A stretch of 64,000 nucleotides of DNA from HdN1 sp052035295 (GTDB lineage Bacteria > Pseudomonadota > Gammaproteobacteria > Pseudomonadales > Ketobacteraceae). The notes beneath the pieces are model-generated. The model saw only the letters and a program-made list of their open reading frames with translations. It searched no databases and was not told the origin of the DNA. Positions 40,683 to 50,132 of the stretch are shown one piece after another (position 1 is the stretch's first letter; every line of letters begins with the position of its first letter). Position numbers and translations under genes: made by a program. The stretch spans positions 62,001 to 126,000 of the forward strand of contig JBPOHS010000018.1 in the NCBI GenBank assembly GCA_052035295.1. Direction: 5' to 3'.

Positions 40683-42884
40683 ATGAACCCTGTGACCCGA
40701 CTTTTTGAATTCCCGCGCTACTGGGCCGAGTGCTTTGGCGCAGCACCTTTTTTGCCTATGTCTCGGGCAGAAATGGATATTTTGGGCTGGGACAGCTGCG
40801 ACATCATCATTGTCACTGGTGATGCGTATGTCGATCACCCCAGTTTTGGTATGGCGATTATCGGGCGCTTGCTTGAATCGCAGGGTTTTCGTGTGGGTAT
40901 TATTTCCCAGCCGGATTGGCAGAGCAAAAATGCCTTCATGACATTGGGCAAGCCGAACCTGTTTTTCGGGGTGACGGCGGGCAACATGGATTCGATGATC
41001 AACCGCTACACGGCGGATCGCAAAATACGTTCCGATGATGCTTATACGCCGGGTGGGCAGGGTGGCAAGCGTCCGGATCGTTCGAGCCTGGTTTATGCCC
41101 AGCGTTGCCGCGAGGCCTATAACGATGTGCCTGTGGTGCTGGGAGGCATCGAAGCCAGCTTGCGTCGCATTGCCCACTACGATTATTGGCAAGACAAGGT
41201 GCGCCGCTCGATTTTGGTAGATGCGAAGGCTGATGTCATTCTTTACGGTAATGCTGAGCGCGCCATTGTTGAAATCGCGCATCGACTGGCGAATGGTGAA
41301 GAAATTTCCGCACTGACAGATATTCGGGGCACAGCGTTTGTGCGAAGGGATGAGGCGCCCGGTTACTTTGTGCTGGATTCCACCGATGTGGATGTGCCGG
41401 CGCATGCGCACGTAGAACTCAATCCGTATGTCGATACCCGCGATGCCGGCCTGTGCGCTATCGAGCAGGCAAAAGAGGATGTGCAGGTCGTGACGCTCAA
41501 GCCTGGCCGCAGCAAGCGCCCGCTTCCGCCACGTGACAAGACCGTTATTCGACTGCCGGATTACGAGCAGGTCAAGAGTGACAAGGTACTTTACGCGCAT
41601 GCGAATCGCGTATTACACCTGGAGACCAATCCTGGGAATGCCCGCGCGCTGGTGCAGCGTCACGGTGACCAGGATGTCTGGCTGAATCCCCCACCGATTC
41701 CGCTGTCGACAGAAGAGATGGATTTTATTTTTGATTTGCCGTATGCCCGCGTTCCGCATCCTTCGTATGGGAAGGAAAAGATTCCCGCTTACGAGATGAT
41801 CCGTTTTTCCGTGAATATCATGCGCGGATGCTTTGGTGGTTGTACGTTCTGTTCGATCACCGAACACGAAGGGCGCATCATCCAGAATCGCTCCGAAGAC
41901 AGCATTATTCGCGAAGTTGAATCCATTCGCGATAAAACGCCGGGGTTCACTGGCGTGATTTCCGATCTCGGCGGTCCGACGGCCAATATGTACCGGCTGG
42001 CGTGCAAGTCGCCGGAAATCGAAGCCGCGTGTCGCAAACCTTCCTGTGTTTTTCCGGGGATTTGCGACAATCTCAATACGGATCACAGCCATCTGATCAG
42101 CCTGTATCGCCGTGCGCGCAAGCTGCCAGGGGTCAAGAAGATCCTGATCGGCTCCGGCTTGCGGTATGATCTTGCAGTGCGTTCCCCCGAATACGTAAAG
42201 GAATTGGTAACACACCATGTTGGTGGCTATCTGAAAATAGCACCCGAACATACCGAGCAAGGCCCGCTGACAAAAATGATGAAACCCGGTATCGGGACCT
42301 ATGACAAATTCAAAGCGATGTTCGAGAAATACACCAAGGAAGCAGGCAAGGAACAATACCTGATCCCCTATTTCATCGCGGCGCACCCGGGCACCAGTGA
42401 TGAGGACATGATGAATCTCGCTCTGTGGTTGAAGCGTAACGGCTTCCGTGCAGACCAGGTGCAGGCGTTTTATCCATCGCCCATGGCATCGGCGACGGCG
42501 ATGTATCATTCCGGCAAGAATCCGCTGCGTAAGGTGACGCATGAGAGCGAAGAAGTCGAAATCGTCCGCGGTGAGCGTCGCCGCCGCTTACACAAGGCGT
42601 TTTTGCGTTATCACGACGCGAACAACTGGCCGTTATTGCGTGAAGCGCTCAAGGAAATGGGGCGTGCGGATTTGATTGGCAATGGCAAGCAGCATCTGAT
42701 TCCGCGGTTTCAGCCTGCCACCGATCAGGCCTACCACAGCCCAAGGAAGAAAAATTCCACCGTGGAGGCAGGTGTATCGGCAAAGACGTCGATCAAGAAG
42801 GGCAAGGTGTTGACACAACATACGGGACTTCCGCCACGCCAGCAGAAAATCGGTGGTGGGAAGAAGCCGGGGGGGAGGAAGTGA
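40683..42884 (+). CDS. ygiQ: YgiQ-family radical SAM protein
   Basis: A 733-residue member of the UPF0313/YgiQ family, close to the E. coli length. The N-terminal half resembles a cobalamin-binding-like domain (DIIIVTGDAYVDHPSFG), followed by the radical SAM core with the 4Fe-4S cysteines in MRGCFGGCTFCSITEHEGR. Other landmarks are ISDLGGPTANMYRLACKS, GSGLRYDLAV and YLKIAPEHTEQGP. The C-terminus is a basic tail (QQKIGGGKKPGGRK). The ATG at 40683 follows GGAGGA. Its biological role is not established in any organism that I know. Confidence 0.95.
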   Translation: MNPVTRLFEFPRYWAECFGAAPFLPMSRAEMDILGWDSCDIIIVTGDAYVDHPSFGMAIIGRLLESQGFRVGIISQPDWQSKNAFMTLGKPNLFFGVTAGNMDSMINRYTADRKIRSDDAYTPGGQGGKRPDRSSLVYAQRCREAYNDVPVVLGGIEASLRRIAHYDYWQDKVRRSILVDAKADVILYGNAERAIVEIAHRLANGEEISALTDIRGTAFVRRDEAPGYFVLDSTDVDVPAHAHVELNPYVDTRDAGLCAIEQAKEDVQVVTLKPGRSKRPLPPRDKTVIRLPDYEQVKSDKVLYAHANRVLHLETNPGNARALVQRHGDQDVWLNPPPIPLSTEEMDFIFDLPYARVPHPSYGKEKIPAYEMIRFSVNIMRGCFGGCTFCSITEHEGRIIQNRSEDSIIREVESIRDKTPGFTGVISDLGGPTANMYRLACKSPEIEAACRKPSCVFPGICDNLNTDHSHLISLYRRARKLPGVKKILIGSGLRYDLAVRSPEYVKELVTHHVGGYLKIAPEHTEQGPLTKMMKPGIGTYDKFKAMFEKYTKEAGKEQYLIPYFIAAHPGTSDEDMMNLALWLKRNGFRADQVQAFYPSPMASATAMYHSGKNPLRKVTHESEEVEIVRGERRRRLHKAFLRYHDANNWPLLREALKEMGRADLIGNGKQHLIPRFQPATDQAYHSPRKKNSTVEAGVSAKTSIKKGKVLTQHTGLPPRQQKIGGGKKPGGRK

Positions 42885-42895
42885 TGTGCAGGGAG

Positions 42896-43918
42896 TCACG
42901 GTGAAGGCTGCTGTTGACTCCCCACCCGATACTCCCCCGGCGACATCTCGGCCCACCGCTGAAACGCATGATTGAACGCCGCCGATTCCGCGTAACCCAG
43001 CCGTGTTGCGATGCCTTCAATGGATAAATCTGTCTCCCGCAACAATTCGCAGGCCTTGCGATACCTGACGCCATCCAGGACCTTTCGGAACGATGTCGAT
43101 TCCGTGCTGAGCCGGCGCCGAAAACTTCTTTCGGCCAACCCAAAGGTACGCGCCACATCCTCCGCCGTCGGAAAATCACCGACGAATAACGCCAGGTGTG
43201 AGGCCACCTGATCGGCCAGCGTTTTCAATTCACTTTCGCGTTTTTTCAGTAATTGTTCGCACTGGTCCCGGTACATCAAGTGCACATTGCGATTGCCGGC
43301 CGGAAACGGAATCAGTGCATCTTCATTGCGAAACAGGAACTGTCCTTCATCGCCGTCGAATTCCACCGGGCAACCAAAATGTTGTTCGTAAACTTTGGAT
43401 TCCTTCGGTTTTGGATACGGGAAAACGACTTTGACCGGATGGATGTCGAGTCCCAGATTGATCTGGATATCCTGTACGAGCTGATACGTGCCCACCATGT
43501 CGCGGTCGATGATGAAACGTCGGCAGGATCCGGGCAATGGCACGGGTTTGATGGTGAGTGCGCTCAACCGTTCGCCCGGGACGAGGGCCAGCGTCCCATA
43601 CAGGTAAGTAAGGGCCTGATAGCGCACGCCCGTCTGCATGGCTTCCCAGGGCGTAGATGAGGTTACCAGCAGCATGGTCAACGGCCCGTATCCCGCCAGG
43701 CTGCGGATGGCACCGGCTTTCAAACCGGCCAATGGATCAGGAAGGCTCTCGGCGACGGCGCTCAGCAATCGCAGCTCGTGAGCGCGTTCTATTTCGCCGT
43801 CAGGGGATAGTTGGCTGAGGTCTATTCCTAGCTTTTTCAACGGCTTATCGACGTCGAATCCGCCTTTGCGCAGGGCGTCCATGGTCATGATGAAGCCGAG
43901 GAGGGAGCGGGTACTCAT
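42896..43918 (-). CDS. AraC-family transcriptional regulator (Arabinose_bd-type N-domain)
   Basis: A 340-residue regulator with an N-terminal ligand domain (LRLLSAVAESLPDPLAGLKAG, GYGPLTMLLVTSSTPWEAM) and a C-terminal AraC helix-turn-helix pair (TAEDVARTFGLAERSFRRRL, IEGIATRLGYAESAAFNHAF, RWAEMSPGEYR). Regulators of this subfamily commonly control neighbouring oxygenase or fatty-acid/alcohol genes. It is divergent from the monooxygenase gene (156-base intergenic), the likely target. The ATG at 43918 is chosen; upstream in-frame codons to 43987 lack support. Confidence 0.93.
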   Translation of the reverse strand: MSTRSLLGFIMTMDALRKGGFDVDKPLKKLGIDLSQLSPDGEIERAHELRLLSAVAESLPDPLAGLKAGAIRSLAGYGPLTMLLVTSSTPWEAMQTGVRYQALTYLYGTLALVPGERLSALTIKPVPLPGSCRRFIIDRDMVGTYQLVQDIQINLGLDIHPVKVVFPYPKPKESKVYEQHFGCPVEFDGDEGQFLFRNEDALIPFPAGNRNVHLMYRDQCEQLLKKRESELKTLADQVASHLALFVGDFPTAEDVARTFGLAERSFRRRLSTESTSFRKVLDGVRYRKACELLRETDLSIEGIATRLGYAESAAFNHAFQRWAEMSPGEYRVGSQQQPSP

Positions 43919-44074
43919 GGTGTCTCGTTGGCCGAAAATATCAATTCGTGAGCGTAGCCTAGCATATCCACGCGCTGTATACGGCATCTATAGTGGAACC
44001 CATCGGGACAAGATATGCGCATCCCGACCTATGCTTACACGCAGATCCGTATCGACTTCACTGAGGTATGTCAC

Positions 44075-45607
44075 ATGACCAGCCGCGCCCCGATCAATCC
44101 CGTCGTTCGTCACGTTGATGTCGCCATTCTGGGTGCAGGATTTGGCGGCTTGTGCATGGCCATCAAATTGCGTGAAGCCGGGAATGATGATTTCGTCATC
44201 CTTGAAAAAGGGGGCGAGGTGGGTGGCACCTGGCGCGATAACAGTTATCCCGGATGTGCCTGCGATGTGCAATCGCACATGTATTCGTTTTCATTCGAAG
44301 GCAAGGCCGATTGGACCAAGCGTTACGCCCCTTGGCATGAAATTCAGGATTACATTCTGAAAACCACAGAGAAATACGGCATTCGCCCGTTTGTGCGTTT
44401 TCATCAGGAAGTCAATGCGGCGCATTTCGATGAGAAAAAGGCCGTATGGGAAATTCGTACGGCCAGCGGTGATACCTATATCGCTCGCCATTTTGTCATT
44501 GCCAGCGGCCCGTTGCACGTGCCATCCACACCGAATATCAAAGGGTTGGAAACCTTCAAGGGCAAGGTGTTTCACTCCGCGCAATGGGATCACGCCTATG
44601 ATCTCAAAGGCAAAAATGTGGTGTCCATCGGCACCGGCGGCAGCGCCATCCAGTATGTGCCGGAAATTGCCCCCGAGGTCAAACAACTGTATGTGTTTCA
44701 GCGCACGCCGGCGTGGGTGATTCCACGCGATGAACGCCAGTATCTCGGCATTGAGAAAACGGTCTTTGCCAAGGCGCCATTACTGCGGAAGCTGTACCGT
44801 GCCCGGCTCTACTGGAGTAACGAATCCCGTGTGTGGCCAATCTTCAATCCGCTGGTGGCATCAACGCTGCAGAACCTGGCCAAGGCGTTCATTCGTATTC
44901 AGGTAAAAGATCCTGTCATTGCCAAAAAGCTCACGCCGGATTACACCATTGGTTGCAAACGCGTGCTGATTTCCAACAAATATTATCCCGCCTTCAATCG
45001 CAAGAATGTCGAGTTGGTGACCGATGGTATCCAGGAAATCCGCGAGCACAGCATCGTGACGAAAGATGGCAGGGAACGCCCGGCGGATTGCATTATCATG
45101 GGTACCGGTTTTGTCGTGGATCCCCGCATTTACATGAAGGACTTTGCGCTTACCGGCCTCGGCGGGCGCGATTTGCGCGACGACTGGAAAGACGGTGCCG
45201 AAGCCTATTACGGCATCACCGTCGCCGGGTATCCGAACATGTATCAATTGGTGGGGCCGAACTCGGGGTTGGGACACAACTCAATTATTTTCATGATCGA
45301 AGCGCAAGTGCACTACATCATGGAATGTCTTAAATTGCTGAAGCAGAAAAACGCTGATTACATTGATCTCAAAGCGGATGCCCAGCGCAAATTCAACGAG
45401 GATTTGCAGAAGGAATTCCGGGGTACTGTCTGGGAAACAGGTTGCACCAGTTGGTATCAGCAGGAAGGCGGCAGAAATGTCGCGATCTGGCCAAATTCCA
45501 CCTGGAAATTCTGGCTGCGCACACAGAAAGTGGATGTGGGTGCTTACGACTTTGCCAAATGCAGTGAGGCGCCGGTGAAGCGCAAGCCGGCGCTAGTGAA
45601 AGGGTGA
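44075..45607 (+). CDS. Flavin-containing monooxygenase of the Baeyer-Villiger type
   Basis: A 510-residue FAD/NADPH monooxygenase. The FAD Rossmann motif is VAILGAGFGGLCMAIKL, the second nucleotide-binding motif is VSIGTGGSAIQYVPEI, and the Baeyer-Villiger fingerprint FxGxxxHxxxW-(P/D) occurs as FKGKVFHSAQWDH. The start follows GAGGTATG at about the right spacing. Substrate candidates are cyclic or aliphatic ketones. It is divergent from an AraC regulator and convergent with plsC. Confidence 0.93.
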   Translation: MTSRAPINPVVRHVDVAILGAGFGGLCMAIKLREAGNDDFVILEKGGEVGGTWRDNSYPGCACDVQSHMYSFSFEGKADWTKRYAPWHEIQDYILKTTEKYGIRPFVRFHQEVNAAHFDEKKAVWEIRTASGDTYIARHFVIASGPLHVPSTPNIKGLETFKGKVFHSAQWDHAYDLKGKNVVSIGTGGSAIQYVPEIAPEVKQLYVFQRTPAWVIPRDERQYLGIEKTVFAKAPLLRKLYRARLYWSNESRVWPIFNPLVASTLQNLAKAFIRIQVKDPVIAKKLTPDYTIGCKRVLISNKYYPAFNRKNVELVTDGIQEIREHSIVTKDGRERPADCIIMGTGFVVDPRIYMKDFALTGLGGRDLRDDWKDGAEAYYGITVAGYPNMYQLVGPNSGLGHNSIIFMIEAQVHYIMECLKLLKQKNADYIDLKADAQRKFNEDLQKEFRGTVWETGCTSWYQQEGGRNVAIWPNSTWKFWLRTQKVDVGAYDFAKCSEAPVKRKPALVKG

Positions 45608-45643
45608 CAATGTAAGCGTTTTCTGCTGCCGATAAACATCGGC

Positions 45644-46387
45644 TCAGCGCTCGATCACTGAAAGCGTCTCCCGCATCCGTTGTTCTACTTCGCGAATTTG
45701 TTGTACCGCCGTTTCGGGCATCAACCGAACGGCGGGCAACACCTCGATCGTTGCATGCAGTTTCTTGTGTCCCAGTAACTGCCAGAAATGGCTGCCGAAG
45801 CTGATTTCCCCGATAAAAGGCACCGGGTTGTGTTCGCCTTCGCTTCGGTAGTGGATGACCAGTGGGCAGACCGTGACTTCGGTGTGTTCGCAGACCTTGA
45901 ACAACTTCTTGTGGAAACGACGCAGTTTTTTTCCATCGGTTGTTGTGCCTTCGGGGAAAAACAACACGGACAATCTGTTGTCGAGGTGGTTCGCCATGGA
46001 CTTCATTACGTGATCGGTATCCCCTGAACCGCGCTGGATAAATAGCGTACCGATGCGGCTGGCCAGCCATCCCACACCGGGCCACTGCGCCACTTCGGCC
46101 TTGGAAAGAAAATTCACCGGCGTCTGGCTGCCGATGAGGGGGATGTCTACCCAGGAGATGTGGTTGGCGATCATCATGCACGGGGTGGCGCTTTCGTGCG
46201 GGAGTTCGCCGACGACGCTGACCTCGATGCCCAGTATGCGTAACATGCGCGCATACCAGCGCTGCATGGCGGTGCGAACCTGCGGATGGAATGGCTCGCG
46301 GTGGCCGCCCGTGCGGTACAGTTCACCAACGCCGTGCGTAAGGTGTAGCGCGATCAATGTGGCCCGTTGAAGTCTGCGTAACAGCAT
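45644..46387 (-). CDS. plsC: 1-acyl-sn-glycerol-3-phosphate acyltransferase-like protein
   Basis: An acyltransferase of about 247 residues that should acylate lysophosphatidic acid. It has the block-I motif NHISWVDIPLIG, block II around FLSKAEV, block III in FFPEGTTTDGKKL and block IV VCPLVIHY. A hydrophobic N-terminal segment (TLIALHLTHGVGELY) may anchor it. The frame is open upstream to 46537, which would overlap the DUF3422 gene; the ATG at 46387 is preferred. It may be a secondary paralogue of PlsC. Confidence 0.88.
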   Translation of the reverse strand: MLLRRLQRATLIALHLTHGVGELYRTGGHREPFHPQVRTAMQRWYARMLRILGIEVSVVGELPHESATPCMMIANHISWVDIPLIGSQTPVNFLSKAEVAQWPGVGWLASRIGTLFIQRGSGDTDHVMKSMANHLDNRLSVLFFPEGTTTDGKKLRRFHKKLFKVCEHTEVTVCPLVIHYRSEGEHNPVPFIGEISFGSHFWQLLGHKKLHATIEVLPAVRLMPETAVQQIREVEQRMRETLSVIER

Positions 46388-46461
46388 GCGGTTGGATGCC
46401 CGGGTAAAAACACCATCATCCCTGACGGGCCGTGTTCTACGCAAGAGGGCGTTCGCGCTTA

Positions 46462-47808
46462 TCAACCCGCCTTGTCGACGGCGTGCATGTTCTTGCGAAA
46501 ACGATGCAATCCCCACCAAACGACGGCAATGCTGCAAGGCACGGCGATTCCCGTAAGCAGGGCCGGGTCGTGCAGGATGCCGCGTGATTCCAGCATTTCG
46601 CCGACATATTTCACCAGCCCGACCAGGTAATAGCTGATGGCCGCCACCGACAGGCCTTCGACCGCCTGTTGCAATTGCAGTTGTTGCTTGCTGCGTTTGT
46701 TCATCGAGTGCAGCAGCGCCTGGTTCTGTGCTTCAAGAGTGAGATTGACGCGGGTACGCAACAGTTCACTGGCGCGGTCGATGCGTTGCGACAGATCGTC
46801 GAGCTGGCTGCTGATGGATTGGCTGGTGCGATAGGCCGGCGTGAGACGGCGACGCAGGAATTCGTTGATGGTCTGCATGCCGGCCACTTCCTGCTCGCGC
46901 AGGTCTTTGAGGCGACTGATGACCAGATCGTAGTAGGCGCGCGCCGCCGAAAAACGGTAGTTGCTGTCGGAAATCATTTGTTCGGTGCGCGCCGCCAACG
47001 TGGACAGCTGTTGCAGGAGCCGGCGTTCGTCTTCCAGCCCTTGAATGGCATTGATCTGCTGATTGATGATGGCCAGCTGCTGCGCCATGCCACTGACCTG
47101 CGGTGCTATGGTCCTCGCCATGGGAAAGGCCATCAGCAGCATCATGCGATAGGTTTCCACTTCCAGTAACGAGCGAATCAAGCGGCCCGACTGGCAGGGG
47201 TTGAGGTCTTGGTTGAAGATCAGGATGCGGGCAAATCCGTCGCTGTGAATGCGATAGGCGGTCCACAGACGTGCTTGCTGATCGCCGATCCACGAACTGA
47301 TCAAACGGTGTCCTTCGAAGTAACGACGCAGCTCGTCGGCCGTCTGTGTGGCCTCTGGCGACGGCAGGATATCAATATGCTGGGCGCTGATGACCTCCCC
47401 GGGCAATTCGGTCAGCCAGCCTGTCGGCAGCAGGCACAGGGCATTGTGCTGAAAGGGGACGGCGTGCAAGTCATGGAGGATGAAGGTATACGTCGAGAAC
47501 TCATTATGTCTTTCCCAGCGTAACTCGAAACCACCAAAGTTCTGGTAATAACAGGACGAAGCCGGCCCCGGCGGAACGATGGAAAATCGCTGGCACAGTT
47601 TTTCGATGTGCTGGTACTCGGCCAGCGGCGGATGATCGCCGTGCAGCAAGGCCAGTTGCGATATGCGGGCGCCCATCTCCAGCACGGGGAAGGGACGTGT
47701 GTGCAGTTCATTGAAGAGCTTCTCCCGCTCCTGATGAAAGTGCACCGGGGTGGGTGTGGCCCGTGGGCGAACCAAGGGCATCGGGGCCAGTGTGTTGGTT
47801 TCAATCAT
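46462..47808 (-). CDS. DUF3422 family membrane protein
   Basis: A 448-residue protein that matches DUF3422 by eye: N-terminal KLFNELHTRPFPVLEMGARISQLALLHG, EVISAQHIDI, SWIGDQQARLWTAYRIH, RSLLEVETYRMMLLMAFPMAR, a helical coiled-coil region (residues 250-380) and two C-terminal membrane helices (AISYYLVGLVKYVGEML; PALLTGIAVPCSIAVVWWGL). It resembles a soluble domain held at the inner membrane. Function is unknown. It is upstream of the acyltransferase gene on the same strand. Confidence 0.88.
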   Translation of the reverse strand: MIETNTLAPMPLVRPRATPTPVHFHQEREKLFNELHTRPFPVLEMGARISQLALLHGDHPPLAEYQHIEKLCQRFSIVPPGPASSCYYQNFGGFELRWERHNEFSTYTFILHDLHAVPFQHNALCLLPTGWLTELPGEVISAQHIDILPSPEATQTADELRRYFEGHRLISSWIGDQQARLWTAYRIHSDGFARILIFNQDLNPCQSGRLIRSLLEVETYRMMLLMAFPMARTIAPQVSGMAQQLAIINQQINAIQGLEDERRLLQQLSTLAARTEQMISDSNYRFSAARAYYDLVISRLKDLREQEVAGMQTINEFLRRRLTPAYRTSQSISSQLDDLSQRIDRASELLRTRVNLTLEAQNQALLHSMNKRSKQQLQLQQAVEGLSVAAISYYLVGLVKYVGEMLESRGILHDPALLTGIAVPCSIAVVWWGLHRFRKNMHAVDKAG

Positions 47809-47925
47809 GGGGAAAACCTCTCAGCCAGGAAACTGCATCCGAGCGACATGGGCGCGATTCTACCGGACTGGTCGGCAAGCGCATCCCGAACTGATGACCG
47901 ATGGGTTTTGTGTCGGTTTGATGTC

Positions 47926-47950
47926 GTTATCCACATTTTCTGTGGATAAC
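47926..47950. repeat. Inverted pair of consensus DnaA boxes
   Basis: TTATCCACA (47927-47935), TTTTC, TGTGGATAA (47941-47949), extended by one outer G/C pair. Both halves match the strongest DnaA-box sequence exactly. Confidence 0.8.
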
Positions 47951-48049
47951 TTTGTGTGCAATGGCTGGATGGTTTGCTCATGGCTACCAGAGCGGGGGCT
48001 TTCAAGGTGATGCTCGAAAAATGATCTGTTGGCCGCGCGATGTATTGCT

Positions 48050-48072
48050 ACATCCGTCCCGACAACGGATGT
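48050..48072. repeat. 8-bp-arm inverted repeat upstream of a lipoprotein gene
   Basis: ACATCCGT at 48050-48057 and ACGGATGT at 48065-48072 flank seven bases. It could be an operator or an RNA hairpin; there is no T-run to suggest a terminator. Confidence 0.6.
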
Positions 48073-48217
48073 GCGTGCTGGTCCGATCGGGTCGCACTCT
48101 CGGTTAAAAAATGATAGGGTTGGCGTCGCTGCTGGCACGCTCTGCTGGTTGTTAGTCAGGTGTTTGTCTTACAAGCGTCTGTAAGGATATTGTCTCCCTT
48201 CAATAAAGGATTATTCC

Positions 48218-48790
48218 ATGCGTATTTTTCGAAAGCTCGCAATCGTTCCTTTGGCTGTTGGCATGGTCGCGTGCTCCAGTTTGCCTGTGCCCGGTGAAGA
48301 CGGCCAGGATATGACAGGCCAGGCAGGGGTCTACACCCTGGTCAATCTGCATCCGGATCCCATTCGTCATCGCTTATATGCGACCAATTTCCAGCAGGAT
48401 GGACTGATTCCATTGTGCTCGGAAGTGACCCTGGTGAAAGCGCGCAAGAAAGTACTGGAATTCAAATTGAACGCCACCGGTGAAACGTATCACTATTACA
48501 ATCACCGTTCCGCGGCTGAGCCATTTGATCAGCATCTCACGCGTTTCTTCGGGAAAACCTGCAACAAAAATGCAGTTGCACAAATGTCAGCTATTGACCA
48601 GAAAGGGATTGCTTCAGGCAAAGTGCTTTCGGGAATGAGTAAGCAGGGTGTCGTTTATGCCATCGGAATTCCGCCGCGTCATGTAACGCCTAGCCTGGAT
48701 GCCATTGTCTGGAAATATTGGTCTAACCGTTTCAATACATTCAATGTTGTGTTCAGTGACAACGGCGTTGTAGAAGAAGTTCAGCAGTAA
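48218..48790 (+). CDS. Small lipoprotein with an SmpA/OmlA-like C-terminal domain
   Basis: A 190-residue lipoprotein with signal peptide and lipobox (GMVACSS). The C-terminal 70 residues follow the pattern of BamE/SmpA-type domains (VLSGMSKQGVVYAIGIPPRHVTPSLDAIVWKYW..FNVVFSDNGVVEEV), in which a short Met/Lys-Gly-Val segment precedes a beta-hairpin. The N-terminal part (TLVNLHPDPIRHRLYAT) is not recognised. It is probably an envelope protein; the paralogue resemblance to BamE does not prove a role in the Bam machine. Confidence 0.83.
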   Translation: MRIFRKLAIVPLAVGMVACSSLPVPGEDGQDMTGQAGVYTLVNLHPDPIRHRLYATNFQQDGLIPLCSEVTLVKARKKVLEFKLNATGETYHYYNHRSAAEPFDQHLTRFFGKTCNKNAVAQMSAIDQKGIASGKVLSGMSKQGVVYAIGIPPRHVTPSLDAIVWKYWSNRFNTFNVVFSDNGVVEEVQQ

Positions 48791-48832
48791 TTGGTTGCAA
48801 GCCGGCTTTCGTTGGAGGCCGGCGATGTCATG

Positions 48833-49141
48833 CTAGAATTTCTCCGGCCGCAGAATCTCGACCTCCGACAGAAACGCCACCATGGCGTAGTTGCGGTAGT
48901 AACGGCTTTGCCACTCACCCAGCACGTTTTCCGCCATGGCGCGGGAGCAGATGACTTCGAGGCGGATATTGGCCGCTTCCTCCCAGGCGGCATCGCGGAC
49001 CCCACGATTGCCGCGTCCACGGGCATCTGACACCGTGTAACCTTTGACACCCATGCGATCCAGTTCACGCAGCAGGGTAGGCTCGAGCGCGGCCTCGGTT
49101 ATGACCGTGAGAAGGGTACGTTTCTCGGTGGCAAGTGTCAT
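48833..49141 (-). CDS. sbtB: SbtB-like PII-family regulator
   Basis: A 102-residue PII-fold protein. After LLTVITEAALEPTLLRELDRMGVKGYTV, the T-loop-like region is SDARGRGNRGVRDAAWEEAAN, followed by IRLEVICSRAMAENVLGEW. It overlaps the sbtA stop by four bases, as expected for the SbtAB pair. In cyanobacteria SbtB binds cyclic and adenine nucleotides and closes the transporter. The C-terminal CGPxGC redox loop of some cyanobacterial SbtB proteins is absent here (it ends at PEKF). It is the last gene of the minus-strand run. Confidence 0.86.
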   Translation of the reverse strand: MTLATEKRTLLTVITEAALEPTLLRELDRMGVKGYTVSDARGRGNRGVRDAAWEEAANIRLEVICSRAMAENVLGEWQSRYYRNYAMVAFLSEVEILRPEKF

Positions 49142-50082
49142 GACGCGAGCGCTCCGGTAAGAGTGGTGGCGAGCCAGTGATAGAGGGGGATCCCGACCAG
49201 GATGTTGAATGGAAAGGTGATGCCCAGCACCGCTCCCAGGGACAACCCGGGATTGGCTTCGGGGACGGCAATACGCATGGCGGCAGGAACGGCAATGTAG
49301 GAGGCGCTCGCCGCCAGGGTCGCCAGCAGAGTGAGCCCGCCAATGGACAACCCCATCAGCATGCCGCAGCCGATGCCGATAACGGCGGAAAGCAGCGGCA
49401 TCAGGACGCCGAAACTGATCAGGAATACGCCGCGTTTCTTGAGCTCGGACGTTTGCCGACTGACAATCAGCCCCATTTCGAGCAGGAACAAGGCCAGTGC
49501 GCCCTTGAATCCGTCGAAGAAGACATTCTTGATTGGTGCGAGGCCTTCCGGGCCGGCAGCCCAGCCGATCGCCATGCCCCCCAACAGCAACGTTACGCCC
49601 TTGCCGAAAAAGGTTTCATGGGCCAGCTGGCCCCATTGCGTGTCGGCACTGATGCCACGCGCGAGAATGATACCCACCATGATCGCAGGTACTTCCATGA
49701 TGGTGAGAAACACGGCCATTTGCGGTTCGAAATCGATGCTGCGGGTTGCCAGCCAGTTGACGCCCACGGCAAAGGTGGCCACGCTGACCGAACCGTAGTG
49801 GGCCGCCGTGGCAGCAGCATCCGCGCGTGTGAGTTTGCCGAGGAAAAGCAGGAAGGCATAGGCGATCAGGGTCAACAGGACGCCCAGCACAATGACGAGC
49901 CCGAGCTGGGGGAGCAGGGGGGCCAGCGATTGCTTCGCCAGCCCTTCACCGCCTTTCAAACCAATGGCAATCATCAGGAACACCGACAGCGAGTCGTACA
50001 ACGCTGCCGGCAGTTTCAACTCGGAGCGGGCCAGACCCGCAACCAGACCAAGGAGGAAGAACAGTACGACAACATCAATCAT
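49138..50082 (-). CDS. sbtA: Sodium-dependent bicarbonate transporter SbtA
   Basis: A 314-residue inner-membrane transporter with about ten hydrophobic helices in two inverted halves. SbtA signatures are MIAIGLKGGEGLA, AAHYGSVSVATFAVG, FLTIMEVPAIMVGI, and the family block AASASYIAVPAAMRIAVPEANP. It should import bicarbonate with sodium. Spacing from htpX (50 bases) and overlap with sbtB suggest co-transcription. No carboxysome or RuBisCO gene is in the window, so bicarbonate may serve carboxylases such as those of lipid, pyrimidine or purine synthesis. Confidence 0.9.
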   Translation of the reverse strand: MIDVVVLFFLLGLVAGLARSELKLPAALYDSLSVFLMIAIGLKGGEGLAKQSLAPLLPQLGLVIVLGVLLTLIAYAFLLFLGKLTRADAAATAAHYGSVSVATFAVGVNWLATRSIDFEPQMAVFLTIMEVPAIMVGIILARGISADTQWGQLAHETFFGKGVTLLLGGMAIGWAAGPEGLAPIKNVFFDGFKGALALFLLEMGLIVSRQTSELKKRGVFLISFGVLMPLLSAVIGIGCGMLMGLSIGGLTLLATLAASASYIAVPAAMRIAVPEANPGLSLGAVLGITFPFNILVGIPLYHWLATTLTGALAS

Positions 50083-50132
50083 GCGTCTCTCCTACTCGCC
50101 TTGCTTCTTCCTTGTCTGGTGCCGTAACGGTA

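Larger units (their letters stand above)
47809..48217. other. Intergenic region with inverted DnaA boxes and a second inverted repeat
   Basis: No gene was found. Features are a 10-bp-arm inverted repeat built from consensus DnaA boxes (47926-47950) and an 8-bp-arm inverted repeat ACATCCGT/ACGGATGT (48050-48072). The ribosome-binding site AAGGA precedes the lipoprotein ATG at 48218. Confidence 0.55.

Noticed and set aside
47926..47950. Replication origin
   Set aside because: Only two DnaA boxes, no AT-rich unwinding element, and no dnaA/dnaN/gidA neighbours.
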